NCBI GenBank assembly: GCA_030544235.1
Contig: CM060481.1
Location: forward strand, 18,528,392-18,592,391
DNA length: 64,000 bases
Reading direction: 5' to 3'
DNA from: Lepturacanthus savala
Taxonomy: Eukaryota; Chordata; Actinopteri; Scombriformes; Trichiuridae
Shown: positions 1 to 12,807 of the stretch, in pieces
How the letters are laid out: every line of letters begins with the position of its first letter
Numbering within the stretch: the first letter of the stretch is position 1
The notes under the pieces: generated by a model
Database searches by the model: none
What the model saw: only the letters and a program-made list of their open reading frames with translations
What the model was told of the DNA's origin: nothing
Translations under genes and position numbers: made by a program

Positions 1-149
1 TAAATACATTGTGATACAGTGAAACACAACAGGAAAATCTAAAAAAAAATATGATATGGGCTAATGACTAATCATGAGTCAAACATTCAGTACAGCCAAA
101 AACATTGGCATTTGACTGAATATTCACACATTCAGCATATATCAGTATT

Positions 150-151
<2 letters not shown>

Positions 152-193
<42 letters not shown>
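152..193. repeat. (TA)n microsatellite
   Basis: Uninterrupted alternating TA for about 42 bases inside the upstream intron. Confidence 0.95.
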
Positions 194-197
<4 letters not shown>

Positions 198-589
198 CAT
201 CGTATGCATCGTGACAGATTGATCTCAACAGGCAATTTTTTTATTTTTCTGACCAGTGGCTCAGCTGAGGGTGCCATGATAAAAACAACTACTACATGAG
301 AGGCACAAACTGTGTAATATACACGCACAATTACACATTCCACTACATCCTAAACACTGGAATGAATCACGTCAGCCCATTGTATTGCAAAAGAACCCCT
401 CCAGCATGTCTCTTAGATCCATTTCAGGGATTGTGTGTGTGCCTACAGGCTGCAACCTGCTCCAGTGTTATGTGCAATGTGTACTGATGAAGCAGAAAGG
501 GAGCAGCATGCTGTAAGCCACACTCATTTGCCTAAGCAGAATAAATCACTGCTGGCAGTGAAGTGCATGCCTGTCTGTACACACTGAGC

Positions 590-815
590 AGAGGTGGAGA
601 GAGGGTTAGAAGAGAGGGGAAAGCAGATGAAAGGAAAACAAAGGAGACAGGGGGGAGTGCAGATGAAGAGGAAGGCGGGCAGAGAAAAGGGAAAGAAAAA
701 CAGGTAGCAGAGGGTGAAGATGAGGCGAGATGAGAGGAAATGAGAAGAGGAAGGAAGGGAAGGGAGAGCTAAGGAGAGGGGCAGAGGAAGGGAAAGCTGG
801 GAGGAAAATAAAAAA
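590..815 (+). repeat. purine-rich (GA-rich) tract
   Basis: About 225 bases that are almost entirely A and G on the + strand, with few pyrimidine interruptions. The open frame on the opposite strand (606-854) is a consequence of this composition (Ser/Pro/Leu/Phe-rich) and is not taken as a gene. Such tracts can adopt triplex structures; that is general knowledge and is not shown here. Confidence 0.8.
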
Positions 816-1493
816 AGGTCTGGTTATTTCTACCTTAAGATGTTCGCCGGGCACATCTCCTGTCTATCTTAACTAGCAGACCTGTCATACCACCAAACTA
901 CTTAGAGCGTGGGATTCCCTAAAAAGAAAGACACACAAAAGCCACAGAACACACATCTACGCATACCACAGCCACATCTCTGATTTGTAGCTTCTCAGCC
1001 CAGGCCACACAACATGAATAAAACAAATCTTAACAGAGGCGGCGCTGGTCACGGGAAGGTGAGGCTCACGCATGCACCATAGCTTGGGTTCACAAGAGAG
1101 TCAATAATTCATTAGAGCACCATACTTCACTGGCACATAGTCAGCTTTATAGTGGTGCGGTCTCACAAGCATGGGCAGATAAAGATGCACACACTTCAAT
1201 AGACCAGACAGGCGGAAAACCTAATGGCTCCTTTTGGGGGCGGGATTATAGAAAACCTCAGATCCTATAGGAGTCAGTGCAATTTCACATGTTTAGATGA
1301 GAAATTTGACAAGTTTGAATGCATTCATCTGTAAAATGAACCACTATTTTTTAGACATGTTTAGTCATTATTTTGCTACTTTGCCTGAACTGAGGTTCAC
1401 TAAGCACAGTTGGATTAGATAAAGAACATTGCTAGTTCAAACTGTGATATAAACAATTTATATTAATATATATCACAGCACTATGGTATATTT

Positions 1494-1494
<1 letters not shown>

Positions 1495-1577
<83 letters not shown>
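1495..1577. repeat. compound (TA)n(GA)n microsatellite
   Basis: About 50 bases of TA repeat pass directly into about 32 bases of GA repeat. Short imperfect CA runs follow at 1640-1675. Confidence 0.95.
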
Positions 1578-1578
<1 letters not shown>

Positions 1579-2471
1579 ATATTCATATATATTTGCATAG
1601 TATAGAGCAGGGGGTGTGTATACAGTGTGTAAGCTTGCTAACACACACAACACACACACATACACTTTGTGTGTGTGAGATGTTCTTCAAGGTGTCCCCA
1701 GAGGGTTAAGGATCAGCAGGAGAAATGTTAATGAATAATTAGACGTTAGAGTTGCAAGTGATTAAAAGCATGGAGGACTTAAGAAGGGCCCTGAGAGTAG
1801 GATGCTGGCATCATTGACTCATCTTTTTCTTTCCGCTGTTACTCTACAGAGGCAGATGCACACAAGACACACACACACCCACACACTCACTGCCATTAAG
1901 AGAAATGGGCTGCAAATTAAAACTCCCCTGTGACTAGCCCAAAATGGAAGTACAGAAGAAGAAAAATGAGATACAGAGAAAGAGAGAAGCTCAGAGATTT
2001 GCGGTGCGTGTCGAACCGGTCCCAAGTTCTATGTAAGTAATGCACCGTGCAGAGAGTCAGCCACAGTCTAGGATGTCCTTATGCCAACATTTTGACCACT
2101 CTGAAATTAGTCCTTAGTTAGCATCTTGCCTATGTAGCAGAAGTGGAGGACCACCTATTCTCCTTTTTATGGATGCAAATTATGAGAATTTGCATCCAAT
2201 TGGCAAAATTATGTCTGATCCAACGTTGTATAATTCGGTACAGTCTGCTTATAATGACATGCTTAACAGTTAATTTAGTAAACAGTAGGCAGTATATACC
2301 GTGTATGTAGTAGGCAGTACAGCATGCAATTATTTTCAATTTATTTTCAATTTTTGATGTACAGAAGAACATTCATAGATACAAACAACAGCTGACTGAT
2401 GTCCATAAATGTTCGGAAAATGCTGTATTGTGTTTGCAAGTTTACATTTTGGTACAAGGTAACATTATTTA

Positions 2472-3136
2472 TAGGGGTGGAACATGATTAAAAAAATTTA
2501 GATTAATAATTTCAGGTTTTGTAATGAATTATTGAAAATCAATTGCAATTAATCGCATAATAATATTCGCCCCAAAAGCAACACTTTTTTATGTGAATGA
2601 ATTTTAGTTGCTATTTGTAGCACATTTTCTAAACCCATATATTCCACCACTGCTAGTGGTCTACAGTCCTGGGAAATTCCTCAGTGTTTCTTATGTTTAC
2701 TTAACATTAATAAGTCCAGGTTCCAAATAAATATTGGAATTAATTGCTTTAATTTATTAAAAAAAAAAATCAAGGAAGAAGATGTGACCACGGTTTTGGT
2801 CCTTTTTTCCCATTTAGAATATCTACATGTTAACATATCAGACCTCTCATACGCCACACACACTCAAGTGCGGTCTGAATGCGATCACGTTTTTTTTTTC
2901 TTCAGCGCCTCACACCTGACCTCAAATGACCTTAAAGAACACCCTCAGAAATTCACCATCCTTTATTGTTGTAGCAGCAGCTGTGTGCATCAGTATAACT
3001 GTCCTACCACAACAAGGCGACTGACAAACGTTCCACGTTGTTTAGCATGCGATAAAATGCGTTAATATCTTTAACGCGTTATTTACTTTGTAATTAATTA
3101 ATTAATTGTAATTAACGCGTTAATGTCCCACCCCTA
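2472..3136. mobile_element. hAT-superfamily non-autonomous DNA transposon
   Basis: The ends are inverted repeats: TAGGGGTGGAACAT at 2472 and, read on the other strand from 3136, TAGGGGTGGGACAT (13 of 14 match). The element is flanked by a perfect 8-bp direct repeat, attattta, at 2464-2471 and 3137-3144. An 8-bp target duplication with a TAGGGGTG-type terminus is the hallmark of hAT transposons. Near the right end are Ttaacgcg/cgcgttaa motifs typical of a common fish hAT family. The 665-bp interior encodes no transposase, and the open frames at 2681-2863 and 2784-3065 lie wholly or partly inside it and show no domain. It is a defective, transposase-dependent copy. Confidence 0.9.
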
Positions 3137-6100
3137 ATTATTTATCATGGCTGATAAATCAAAGGCGTATGCTAGTGGTGGTGGCAACAAGCGTAAGGCA
3201 AATGATGATAGTGGTAAGAAACGCCAGGTGATCCTTTAATTTAATATTTAACGACTTACAAATGAACAACCTCTCTGAATCTGTTGTGTTCATAAGGTGG
3301 GCACTGTCTGTATTCTAAAAAAAATCCTAACCTGAAGGATGTAAATCAACGTTATTATCATGTGATGCCTTGAAGTCGTGTTGCAGGTCATCAGTGGCTC
3401 ACCAGTGTCCCAGTATTTATTTAATCAGCGACCTAATCAGTGCCTGGAATCCAATTCGTTCAGTGATTCACTTCTACTGAACTGATTTGAGACACAACCT
3501 TACAATGTCTGCAATATTGTGAAAAGGCAGAAGAGGAAAAAAATCAATGTGCAGAAATGAATAAAAAGGAACAGCAGTGCTACATAAAGTCACGGATGTT
3601 CTTCAGTGACCATTGGCAGATGGGCTGATGATCCCCAGCTCCTGCTCTGCTAAATTAGGAACACGAAGTCTGTTCTCTAAACGACCTCCTTATCAACAGG
3701 ATGCACCCTGCAGTCACTCTTCTGTTCATAAGAACAAGAGGGAACTTTAAAACCATCACTGTTAGCATCATTCAGTCAGAGGCAGCCGAAACAAAATCCA
3801 CTAAAATTGCCAAATTGCCCCAGAGATTCAGAGAGTTAACAACATTGACTTGACAAGGATATCTCTCCATCTCTCCCTCTATCCCCTCATCCCCTTTCTT
3901 TCCCTTCCTCTGTCTATCGGATAATGCTTATCCAATACAGAGGAAGAGACGTTGTCTCTTTATCGGCGGAAAATAGCGCGAGTAAGATCCCGCTGCTTTT
4001 GTTTCTAACCTTCAAGCGAAGGCAGCCAGGCCGTGATCGTTCGCTCTGACAGCTGGTTTAAGCTGGCCTCAATTTGAAACAGATATAATATCAGAGCCAG
4101 CTTTGGATCGATAGTTGGCTATTCCTAGTTCTTCATCCCAGACCTGTATGTGAACAGAGGTCAATGCTTACCTAATCAATGACTGCAAATACAATCGATC
4201 CGACGACTTGGCTTCCATGAACGCGGGCTCTGATGTGAAACTAAATTGCTGCTCATAAGGAGCAGGTTGTGAAAAGGCTGATGCTGCAGTCTCTTCAACT
4301 CAAGACGGTGATCGCCAGCGTTACTAATAACAAGCGCATTTTGCACACTGAATGAATCATTTGGCATCGAGCTACAGTTGTATTATAGGTAGAGCGTTTC
4401 CGGATCGAAACAGCATTAAATTGAGGTTTAGTTTCCTTGAAATTTAGCAGACATGAGGCACCCATGTTTGAAAGCTTTGGTGATATTTACTGCCAAGTTG
4501 TGTTCTGATTACACTTAAAAAAAAAAAAAAAATCCAAACTCCCTGCTTGAGAGATTCAGTGCACAAATACGCTGCCACAAGCACATGGTGTGCCTTTTTA
4601 AGTTGATTTTATGTTTATGGATGTAATGAATGTCCAGTCATGCTGTACTTTGAATGCGTAATGTCGCAGCTTTAATAGGAGTCAATGGTTAAATTGCCAG
4701 AATTGCCTGAAGATTACTTGCATGACTTACCCCTCTGAAATAAAAACCAAAGCTGTTGCACTCATCATTAAAACACAACTCCTGCTAGATAGCGTGGAAA
4801 GGCAGCCACATAGCACACAGCTGCTGTCCCTGTATTCTGGTATTTTTAGATGAGGAGAGCCAGAGAAAAACAAACAGGCTCTTGGAAAGATAATAGAATG
4901 AGAGGACTCAAAGTCATCATAGTGCGTGAACTGTGTGTACCTTACACTAGGGTAGGTGCATGTTATATTATTTAGCATCACTGTGGATAATAACACTCGC
5001 GTGAGGCTTTTTTAATATTTAGAAGCTGCAGAATGAACTCTATCTGTCCCCCTGCTTTAAAATGACTTTTTTTTCAGAATGAACCTCTTAAACTGAAAGT
5101 TTCCATCTAAAAGAAGCAGTGGGTCATAGAGGTAATAGTCATGATATAATCTACCGTACAGGCTGATTTGTATAGTCACATTGAACACATACTTTTGGCA
5201 TCAATTTAGGATGTGTACCGATGGAATCACCAAACTTATCTTAAAAATCATCTTTGTGATATAGCTTTGCTAACAGACCAAGCCCCCTGCTTTCAGGAGA
5301 GAGAATTTTCAGCCAAACAACATCCCCCCCTACTCCACAGCCTCATCTGCATGGAACCCCCATCTCCTTTTTGCCTTTCCTACCACCTCTGTGCCGTGCG
5401 TGCCGCGCTGGATACAAAAATACCAAAACAACATGTATCAAGGTCAGAGGAATGCCACCTCATAGAGCTGCTTGTGCTTTCCAAGGCCAACGAAGACAGA
5501 GCCATTCTGTGCAGCCGCACGGCTCTACAATTTTGGTTTTGGGGTTTCTTATTATATCGAGACCCATCCCTGTTCGCGTGATGTACTTTGGAATTTCAAT
5601 AACACAGATTCTTCTCAGAGGAATTACCCTCTCTCCATACACTTATGTTCTCTCCTCTCTTGACTTGAATAATGAATGTTTCCCTTTAGACTGACACCAC
5701 GCCGAATCCCTGCTCTCCACCTGTTCGGCAGAAGAGAACGGTCAAGGTAATGTGAGCAGAGCGGTGCACCCGCTAGGTGGGATGACTGCAGCCTTGACTC
5801 GCGCTATCGTCTGCCATCTCTCTGTCTTTTAGTTATTTTTCTATAATCTTACGAGTGCATACTATCTCCGCGGCAGCCCGACCCACACCCGCATACAAAT
5901 ATGCACATCGATATATATGCATACACACACATATACGCGCACACACACACTAGACAGATGGTTGAAGCTCTGCTCTGACAGAGGCTAAAGCACAGGGCAC
6001 CTCCACTCTTCAAAGTCTCTTCTTCTCTCCTCTCGCTGCTTTTTAAAACGCCATCTGTAGCTGAGCACAGTAATGCTACTTAAAACAAGGACATTGCTTT

Positions 6101-6579
6101 TTTTTTCCCCCCTCCCTCTAATTAGAAGACAGCAGGAAGAGGTTTTCTTTCTGCCTCGGCCATATTATAAAGCTTTTGGAAAGGCAAGTCTAATCATTTG
6201 ATACAGTTGGCATAATAAAGCTCCTGAAAAGATAAAAAAAAAAAAAAAAAGACGGTAAACGGAACAGCAGAGTACCTGGAAACATTTTTAAGTTTCTGCT
6301 TATGTATGCGCATCTGTGTCTCAGAGCGTATGGATGCGCTCATGAGCGTGCGGCATGCTGGATGCATGAAACTGTGTTTAAGTGAGCAAAAATGAAAGCG
6401 CGCGTGTGTGTGTGTTTCATTACCCGGCAGCAAGGTTTCTCACCTCCCTCCTCTCCTCTGGTCTCTCAGAGGAGCAGTCATTTCTCTCTGTCAGTCAGTC
6501 AATGTTTGGGGAAATGATAGTGGGCTTTAGAGAAAGAGCTGCTTTGTTTGGGCAGGAGCAAGCAAGAATAGCACTGTTT

Positions 6580-6792
6580 CCTTTCATCATCCTCCTTTCA
6601 CCGTCACCTCCCAACATTCTCCTCTGTCACCTTCTCTCCTTTTGTCCTTTCCTTCCTTACTCCTCATTCCTACTCTTTTTTTTTTCCCCCCTTTCAGCTT
6701 TTCATTACCGCCTGCCTGTCCCCACCCCTAGCACTTGCTTCTCATCCCCCCCACCCACCCAACCTCTCTCCCTCTGTTTCCCCCTCCCCAGA
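6580..6792 (+). repeat. pyrimidine-rich tract
   Basis: About 210 bases strongly biased to C and T on the + strand, including a run of 10 T followed by C. It explains the Pro/Ser/Leu/Phe-rich open frame at 6382-6801, which I do not call as a gene. It is the opposite strand bias from the tract at 590-815 in the same intron. Confidence 0.7.
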
Positions 6793-7282
6793 TTGAGGTA
6801 GCGTGTTATTAGTAAGGCAGCCAATGTGCCTGTCAGTGTGTGTTAGAGAGCGATAAGCACAGGTAGAGAGAGTTACATAAGCCTCTGTTGATTACTGTGG
6901 AGGAGAAGGAGAGCAAAAAAAAAAAAGGAGAGTGAGAAGAAGAGAGAGAGAGAGTGAGAAAGACAGATTGCTGTACCTCAGTAAGTACATTGTGCTCTAA
7001 TGTTGCCTGTATGGCTGGCTGGCAGTTGATAAGTAGCCTAGGCTTCTGGGGCTGGTTGAAAGGACAGACAGTCATTAGGTTGGACTCCCTAGACTGGCAG
7101 CTTGCTTCATAGATTGCAAGTTTGTTTTTTTGTTATAATGTTGAACAAGAGAAAAATAAACCCTTCTCAAGGTTTACTCTAGGTTAATATGGCATGACAC
7201 AGTGGTAATAACAAAACATCTGTATAAACTTTGTGTGCAGTGCGGGTTCACAGAGCGGGTTGCTTTCATTTAGAACTGGTTT

Positions 7283-7620
7283 ATTAAAGGTGCAACGTGT
7301 AGCTTCTGGCAGCACCTAGTGGTGAGGTTGCACATTGCAACCACCTGATTTATGTGTCAACTACGATGGCCGTAAAATGTGTAAAAAAAAACAAAAAAAA
7401 AAAACAGGTCATCCGTAGAGGCTGTATTTGGTTTGTTTGTTCTGGGTTACTATAGAAACATGGCGGTTCAATATGGCGGGCTCAGAGGAGAGAAACCCAC
7501 TCCTCATGTAGATGAATGGCTCAAACCGACTGGACCTGTATGTGGGTATTCTTTTAGATGAATATTAAAGGTTGCAGATGATCATATCTTATATTTATCC
7601 TACCTACTGTCAAAAAAAAA
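7283..7620. repeat. common teleost interspersed repeat
   Basis: The sequence begins taaaggtgcaacgtgtagct and contains ggtttgtttgttctgggtta followed by gaaacatggcgg. I recognise both as parts of a widespread fish repeat, probably a DNA transposon derivative. The right boundary is uncertain and no target duplication was established. A low-complexity A-rich stretch interrupts it at 7383-7404. Confidence 0.5.
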
Positions 7621-8551
7621 ATCCTTAAAAAACTATAGTCTGTGCAGCCAAAGCCTAATCTGTTGCCATAAATACTCATTACCTCCATTATATGTCCCTG
7701 GTCAGTCTTCAGTCATTTCATGTTGCATTTCTGATTTCATTTGATGTGACAACTTCAGAACGCATTAAGGATTAATACAGTCATTGACTATTTGACACAC
7801 TGATGTAGCGCCTGGTGAACTTCATTCAGTATTAGACGCAATGTGAGGAATTATGTTAATCAGAAGTACAATGCAGCGACTCTGAAGTTCAACTTCATCA
7901 ATTCTATTTCCCTTGCAGGCTAATAACAATAACAGGCAATAGTGTTTGTATAGCACTGTTCAAAGCATGTTTTTCTCAGGGGCTTCAAAGAGAGAACAGT
8001 GGCTGGTCAGATCAAGTCAGCAGATGTACACCGTCTGGTTATAGAGTATCACAAACATCGTTTGTCAGTTAGTTCACATTTCGCACCACCATCAGATTCT
8101 TCTCCTGCAAAGTCACATTGATCTCTTCCTCCTCTCTAGTGACACTAAACAGAGCACGGGAGCGTTTCACAGCACAACCTTGAACTGTGAGTAAGCTCCG
8201 ACTTCCCCTTGGTGTCTCTAAGCAAAAGAAAATTCGGATTTTATTTATGGAACTTGACGATATTTCAAACGGGGGAATTACGTTACGGCCCCAGATTGTT
8301 TGTCGACACTGGATACGCTATCACACGGCGAGATATGCACACACTTATTGCAGTCGGGTCAACTGCCACCTCGGCTCCCTCACCTCGTTATAGTGCTGTT
8401 GTATAAACTCAAGGGCGAGAGTAGCTGGTACACTTAAATACCGTCGTCTCTCACACAAACACGCACTCTGCATTGGTCACGGACAATTACAAATCTCTAC
8501 TCCTCTTTTCACACTGCATTCTCAATAGCACCTCTTCAAATCATCACTTAA

Positions 8552-8583
8552 GTATGTGTGTGTGTGTGTGTATGTGTGTATGG
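8552..8583. repeat. (GT)n microsatellite
   Basis: Short GT repeat with one interruption by TATG. Confidence 0.85.
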
Positions 8584-9329
8584 TTGTGCCATGCCTTCAT
8601 CTGTATGCCAAGCGTTTGTCTAGAGGCCCTCCAGCCAGAACCAGCTTAGGAGCAGCTCAAGGCCAAACAAGTGTGAGGATTAAAGGACGAACACAGTCCT
8701 CTCTTCTCCTCACTCGTCTCAGTGGAGGAAGTGAATGAGCAAAGCTCTCTTCTCCCTTAACTACCGCTGAGGTGCCCTTGAGCAAGGCTCTTGGAGGTGC
8801 CGAGCATAAGACTGGCCAGAAATTCGGGTAGTTTCCAATTATCAAGAAGAAGCATGATGTTTAGTAAACCTGTCCAAATAGAAAACACAAACGCCCGCCA
8901 CCAATCATAGTTACTGATTACATCTAAAAAAGAAAAACAACAACTTTCCCCAAGGAATCAGCAATGACCCCCATTCTATTCCACTTAGAGCATGAGCATG
9001 ACAACTATAGTAATAAATGAAGAAAAGTGTAGCAAAAGCAGCGGTTGTTGTGTAGATCCCATTAGAATTGTTATTTTCTCTGCTTCTGACAAGCTAATTA
9101 AAATGTACAGGTACAGAGTTGGCACAAAAAGGAGTAAGGGAGGGGAAATTGTGAAAGGCTGTCAGGTGAGAGGGAGCCTGGAAAGGTAAGAATTGGTGAG
9201 AATTAAACAGAATAAATAATTTAAAAAAAATATTTTGACATTTTCCAGTTTAATATTAAAACATTACCTGGTCCACTTATAAAAATTAGCAATGATTTTA
9301 TGGTCCAAAAGCAGCTAGTTAGACCTGTA

Positions 9330-9735
9330 GCAGGAGTGCCCTCTGCCTTTTAACACACTCACTCTGAAAAAGCAAAACACACACTCCGTTATGAGTTGCC
9401 TATTGCTGTCAGAAATGTTATTCCCCTCAGGGAGCTGGGGTCGCTTATAGAAGCTGAAGTCAAGTGCGAGCATTCCCGGAGGGGGAAGGCTACATGGATC
9501 CAGGTGTGGTTACTATTAACTTTCACTCCCGTTGTGACATCACAACCAGAGCTATTTCTCAATGGCTTGTGTTCAGTCAGGTTGAAACAACACTACAGAG
9601 GAGGCCAGACCACAACAGAATGAGTGGGTGGTTTTATTTCACAGTTTTGTGTGTTAGCAGGAACACCAGAGACCTAAATATTTACACACAAGCACTGAAA
9701 ACATGTTTTTTGTTCATAATATGGCCCCTTTAATG
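9330..9735. repeat. common teleost interspersed repeat, right end intact
   Basis: The segment contains gttgtgacatcacaaccaga, accaccagag-like text (accagagacctaaatattta) and ends ataatatggcccctttaatg. I recognise this as the 3' side of a widespread fish element whose ends read ttaaagggg...catattat. The left end is not clearly delimited, so the copy is probably truncated. The two overlapping open frames here (9396-9623, 9464-9733) are not genes. Confidence 0.5.
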
Positions 9736-11020
9736 AGATCGTTAAGCAGACATAAGGAAAACGTAAGGGATGGTTGCTTGTTTTTAAAAAAAGATGATGT
9801 GTTAGATGCGTAGTAAAATTTACAGGCTATTGTTTTAGGTTTTTACCAAATTTTACTGAAAAATAACCAGGATTGGTTTAAGACAAGTGTTTTTGTGTCG
9901 TTTTTCTTGCTCCAAGAAGATACTGATGACCAGGTTTTACAGTAAATTGGGTCCATTTGCAATGTTGACAGCTCAGAAAACCACAGCTTCCTGTAGCTGA
10001 AAGAGGTGAGAAAATTGCAGACAAAGTGCAAATGAGGTACTCCATCCCTCTAAGTGATTTAAACAACTGGTAAAACGGCAGGTTTGTGCTGCAAATCCTA
10101 TTCTTAAAATCAGATTTGGGTATTAGATAACCGTATTAAATAACCGGATTTTATTTTTATTTTATATACCCTTTGGACCAACAACAACAACAAAAAATAA
10201 TAATAGGCTTGGCTTAAAATCAACTTCAATGGAGAATCAATAAGATATTTTACATTGATCATGGCTTTCAAAGGGTGGCTTTGTATGTTGTAGCTTAGCT
10301 GGAAAGTAAATAACCTTGTGGTGCCTGTGTGTCCTGGAGAGGAAAAAAAAGAAGAAGAAAAGGGGGAGTGAGATGGTCAAGGTGCTTCTCAGAATAAGAA
10401 TTCAGGAGAGTGAGCACTATGAGACGAGCCAACAGGAAGCATAAAAAAGAGATGGGGAGAGGGATGTACAAAAATGTGGAATAACAATAAGGTGTGCTTT
10501 TTATGTGTGAGAAAGAGACTGCACACAATGTTGCTCAAACACAAAATTCCCTCTTTCTCACAGCCTCTCTTTTATTCAGTCTCAGTCACACAGACATGCC
10601 TGCGTGTGCACACAGTCTTATGTAAATACTCTTCGGCAGAGTGCTGCTGTCACTGAGCGAGCATCCTCTGGGCCATCTAGGCAGCCTCATTAAAACAAGG
10701 CACAGCATCCATTAATAGATACCAGTGAACACGCACATACACACACGCAAACAAACACACATACTGTATATATACAGTCGGTTACTCACTCAGAGTATTG
10801 AGAGACACCAATAAGGACCTCCCAGAAAGCACATCTCTAAATGTTCCTTTCAGGTGGCAGTCAAAAAAAAAATATCTCCAAGGAAACAGCTCAAATGTCA
10901 GTGGGAACAATGCATGAAGAGCGTGTGTACGGCTGTGACGGGAGCGAGCGTGAAGGAAGAATGGACTGTGTGGCTTTAAACAGACTGAGCCAATACCATA
11001 ATGCAGCTCAGTCTACAGCT

Positions 11021-11051
11021 GGTGTGTGTGTGTGTGTGTGTGTGTGTGTGG
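11021..11051. repeat. (GT)n microsatellite
   Basis: About 15 GT units in the upstream intron, roughly 1.4 kb before the first visible exon. Confidence 0.9.
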
Positions 11052-12441
11052 TATTATCATTACTATTCGTCTCCGTCTTGTGTTTCTCTCCAAGAGGTGT
11101 TGCAAGGCGCGTCACTCGCCATACCTCGACACATATAGTCGACCCATTTTTAAATACAATCAGGGCTTTTAAAGTCAAATAAACTTGAACGCCACTAACG
11201 CAGGGACACGTGAGGAGAAAACAGCATAGATCTGTCCAGAGTCATAGTTGTGTATCATTGCATTTGCAAGTTGTAGTCTATACATTGTGTGATTAGGACT
11301 TGTGTTACTCAGTAAATGTTAAATTCAACAGGTCAATATGACTGAAGCTTGTTTGGTCTGTGTTCCAATAATGATAAACAGACACTTGCCCGAAGCAAAT
11401 CCACTCACATGTTAAGAGTGTTAAAAAAATTTGAAAAATATCCCTTTAAGGCATATTTAGAACAGATAAAAAAGTGATTCATTTCTAATTGGCCAGTAGC
11501 TCAATCCGAAGGCTAAAATTATGCATTAATAGTGGTTATTGATAGTCAATAGCTCCTATATTTTGCTCTCAAATCACACCAGATTGCTGCATTTAAATTT
11601 ACAATCCGCAAACATTCTAACCCTAACCCCTGAACCCCCTAGGAGGGCGTGTCCCTAGCCATATCTTGCTATAAACTGAAATTACGCCACTGCTCTCCAA
11701 ACCTACTGTACAGTACCTATCCTTGTGCTTAATGGAGCACAATAGGTTTGGTTTCAGGTTGTTTTTTCTCCAGAAGGCTAAAAAAAAAATAAAAAGATAT
11801 GATGAGATGTAACTTTATGTCTTCAGGAAATCTCACTGAGCTCAAGGTCCGATTTACAAAAGAGACCAGAATAATCAGAAATGCTGGATGATATAGCCTC
11901 AGCTTTGTCTGTCTTTTCACATCGCGATACACCTGTAAATCACAACAAATCTGTTTTGTAGTTTCATGTCATGCTTCAAATATTAATGGCCGCTAAAATA
12001 ATGCTGTGTATAGTGTATTGTTTAATCCTGTCTTGTAAAATGAGATGCCGTGTGAATGTAAATCTTGTAAAAATGGAAGTAAAAACGGCCAAAGGAGTTG
12101 AAAGGCCTGTAGCCCATGTCAGAGGTTGAGAAACATATGTCATACTTTTTTTTAGATTGTCTCAAGGCGGTTGACCAGCAGAAATAGGAGCTAATGGTGA
12201 GATTCAGCATTACGAAGAGAGATTTACCATTTGGTCCTCAGAGATGCTCTCAGATTCGGCATATATCTGACACTGGTCTTTTTTGGAATAAAACTATATG
12301 TGCACAAGAGAAGACATCATCATCGGCACATCAAGGCACAAGAACATTAAAATTGTACATATGTACAGAATACGAATGCTCTGCCCTAAACTCTGTGAAG
12401 TAAAAGGGACCCTGTTTGTTTGTGATCTGCTGGCCCCGCAG

Positions 12442-12667
12442 GTGGCTCCCGAGGTGTGGGCTTCATCCGCTTTGATAAGAGGATAGAGGCTGAAGAGGCC
12501 ATCAAGGGCCTGAATGGACAGAAGCCATCAGGTGCCGCTGAGCCCATTACAGTCAAGTTCGCCAACAACCCCAGTCAGAAGACCAGCCAAGCCCTTCTGT
12601 CGCAACTCTATCAGTCCCCCAATCGCCGATACCCGGGCCCCCTCCACCACCAGGCTCAGAGGTTCAG
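12442..12667 (+). CDS. elavl4: elavl4 (HuD) exon: end of RRM2 and start of hinge
   Basis: This 226-nt exon encodes part of a neuronal ELAV-like protein, which binds AU/U-rich mRNA elements and controls splicing, stability and translation in neurons. The acceptor is ccccgcag; the donor is ttcag|gtgagt. The first two bases complete a split Gly codon and the last two start an Arg codon. The translation runs GSRGVGFIRFDKRIEAEEAI, then a stretch ending KPSGAAEPITVKFANN, which is RNP1 (RGVGFIRF) and the last strand of RRM2. NPSQKTSQALLSQLYQSPNR and RYPGPLHHQAQRFR of the hinge follow. LHHQAQRFR and LLSQLYQSPNRRYPGP fit HuD better than HuB (LAQQAQRFR) or HuC (SSARRYAGP). The Gly-Gly-Ser at the exon start differs from the Gly-Val/Ile-Ser I know from mammalian HuD and HuB. 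No frame break is seen. Confidence 0.95.
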
Positions 12668-12807
12668 GTGAGTACTGGGCCACGGACATTGATGAGGAAG
12701 TGGGGGCAGAAAAAAAAAGGTTCAAGACGGGGAGGGAAATTGTTCAGATTTGCAGCTACAGCATGGGGATGTCAATGTGTATTATTTAAAAGAAGTGTAG
12801 TTAATGT

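Larger units (their letters stand above)
1..12441 (+). other. elavl4: elavl4 upstream intron (partial)
   Basis: This stretch precedes the first visible elavl4 exon and ends in a splice acceptor (ccccgcag at 12434-12441). I looked for the expected preceding exons (RRM1 and the first half of RRM2, including the LYVSGLPK-type RNP2) and found none, so it is read as one large intron whose donor lies outside the window. It holds microsatellites, a purine-rich tract, one hAT-type element, two common teleost repeats and otherwise AT-rich unique sequence. The open frames here (for example 5213-5694 and 6382-6801) have no recognisable domain and sit in low-complexity or unique intronic DNA. That it is a single intron is inferred. 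Confidence 0.7.

Noticed and set aside
5213..5694. Overlapping 122- and 107-codon frames in the upstream intron
   Set aside because: No domain, signal peptide or codon bias; frames overlap on both strands in unique intronic DNA.
5690..5746. 57-nt putative exon between cctttag and aag|gtaatg
   Set aside because: Splice-site-like ends are present. In the phase required to join the exon at 12442 it starts with an in-frame TGA, and it encodes nothing related to ELAV proteins.
11618..11640. ctaaccctaacccctgaacccc resembling telomere repeats
   Set aside because: Only about two imperfect units; no array.
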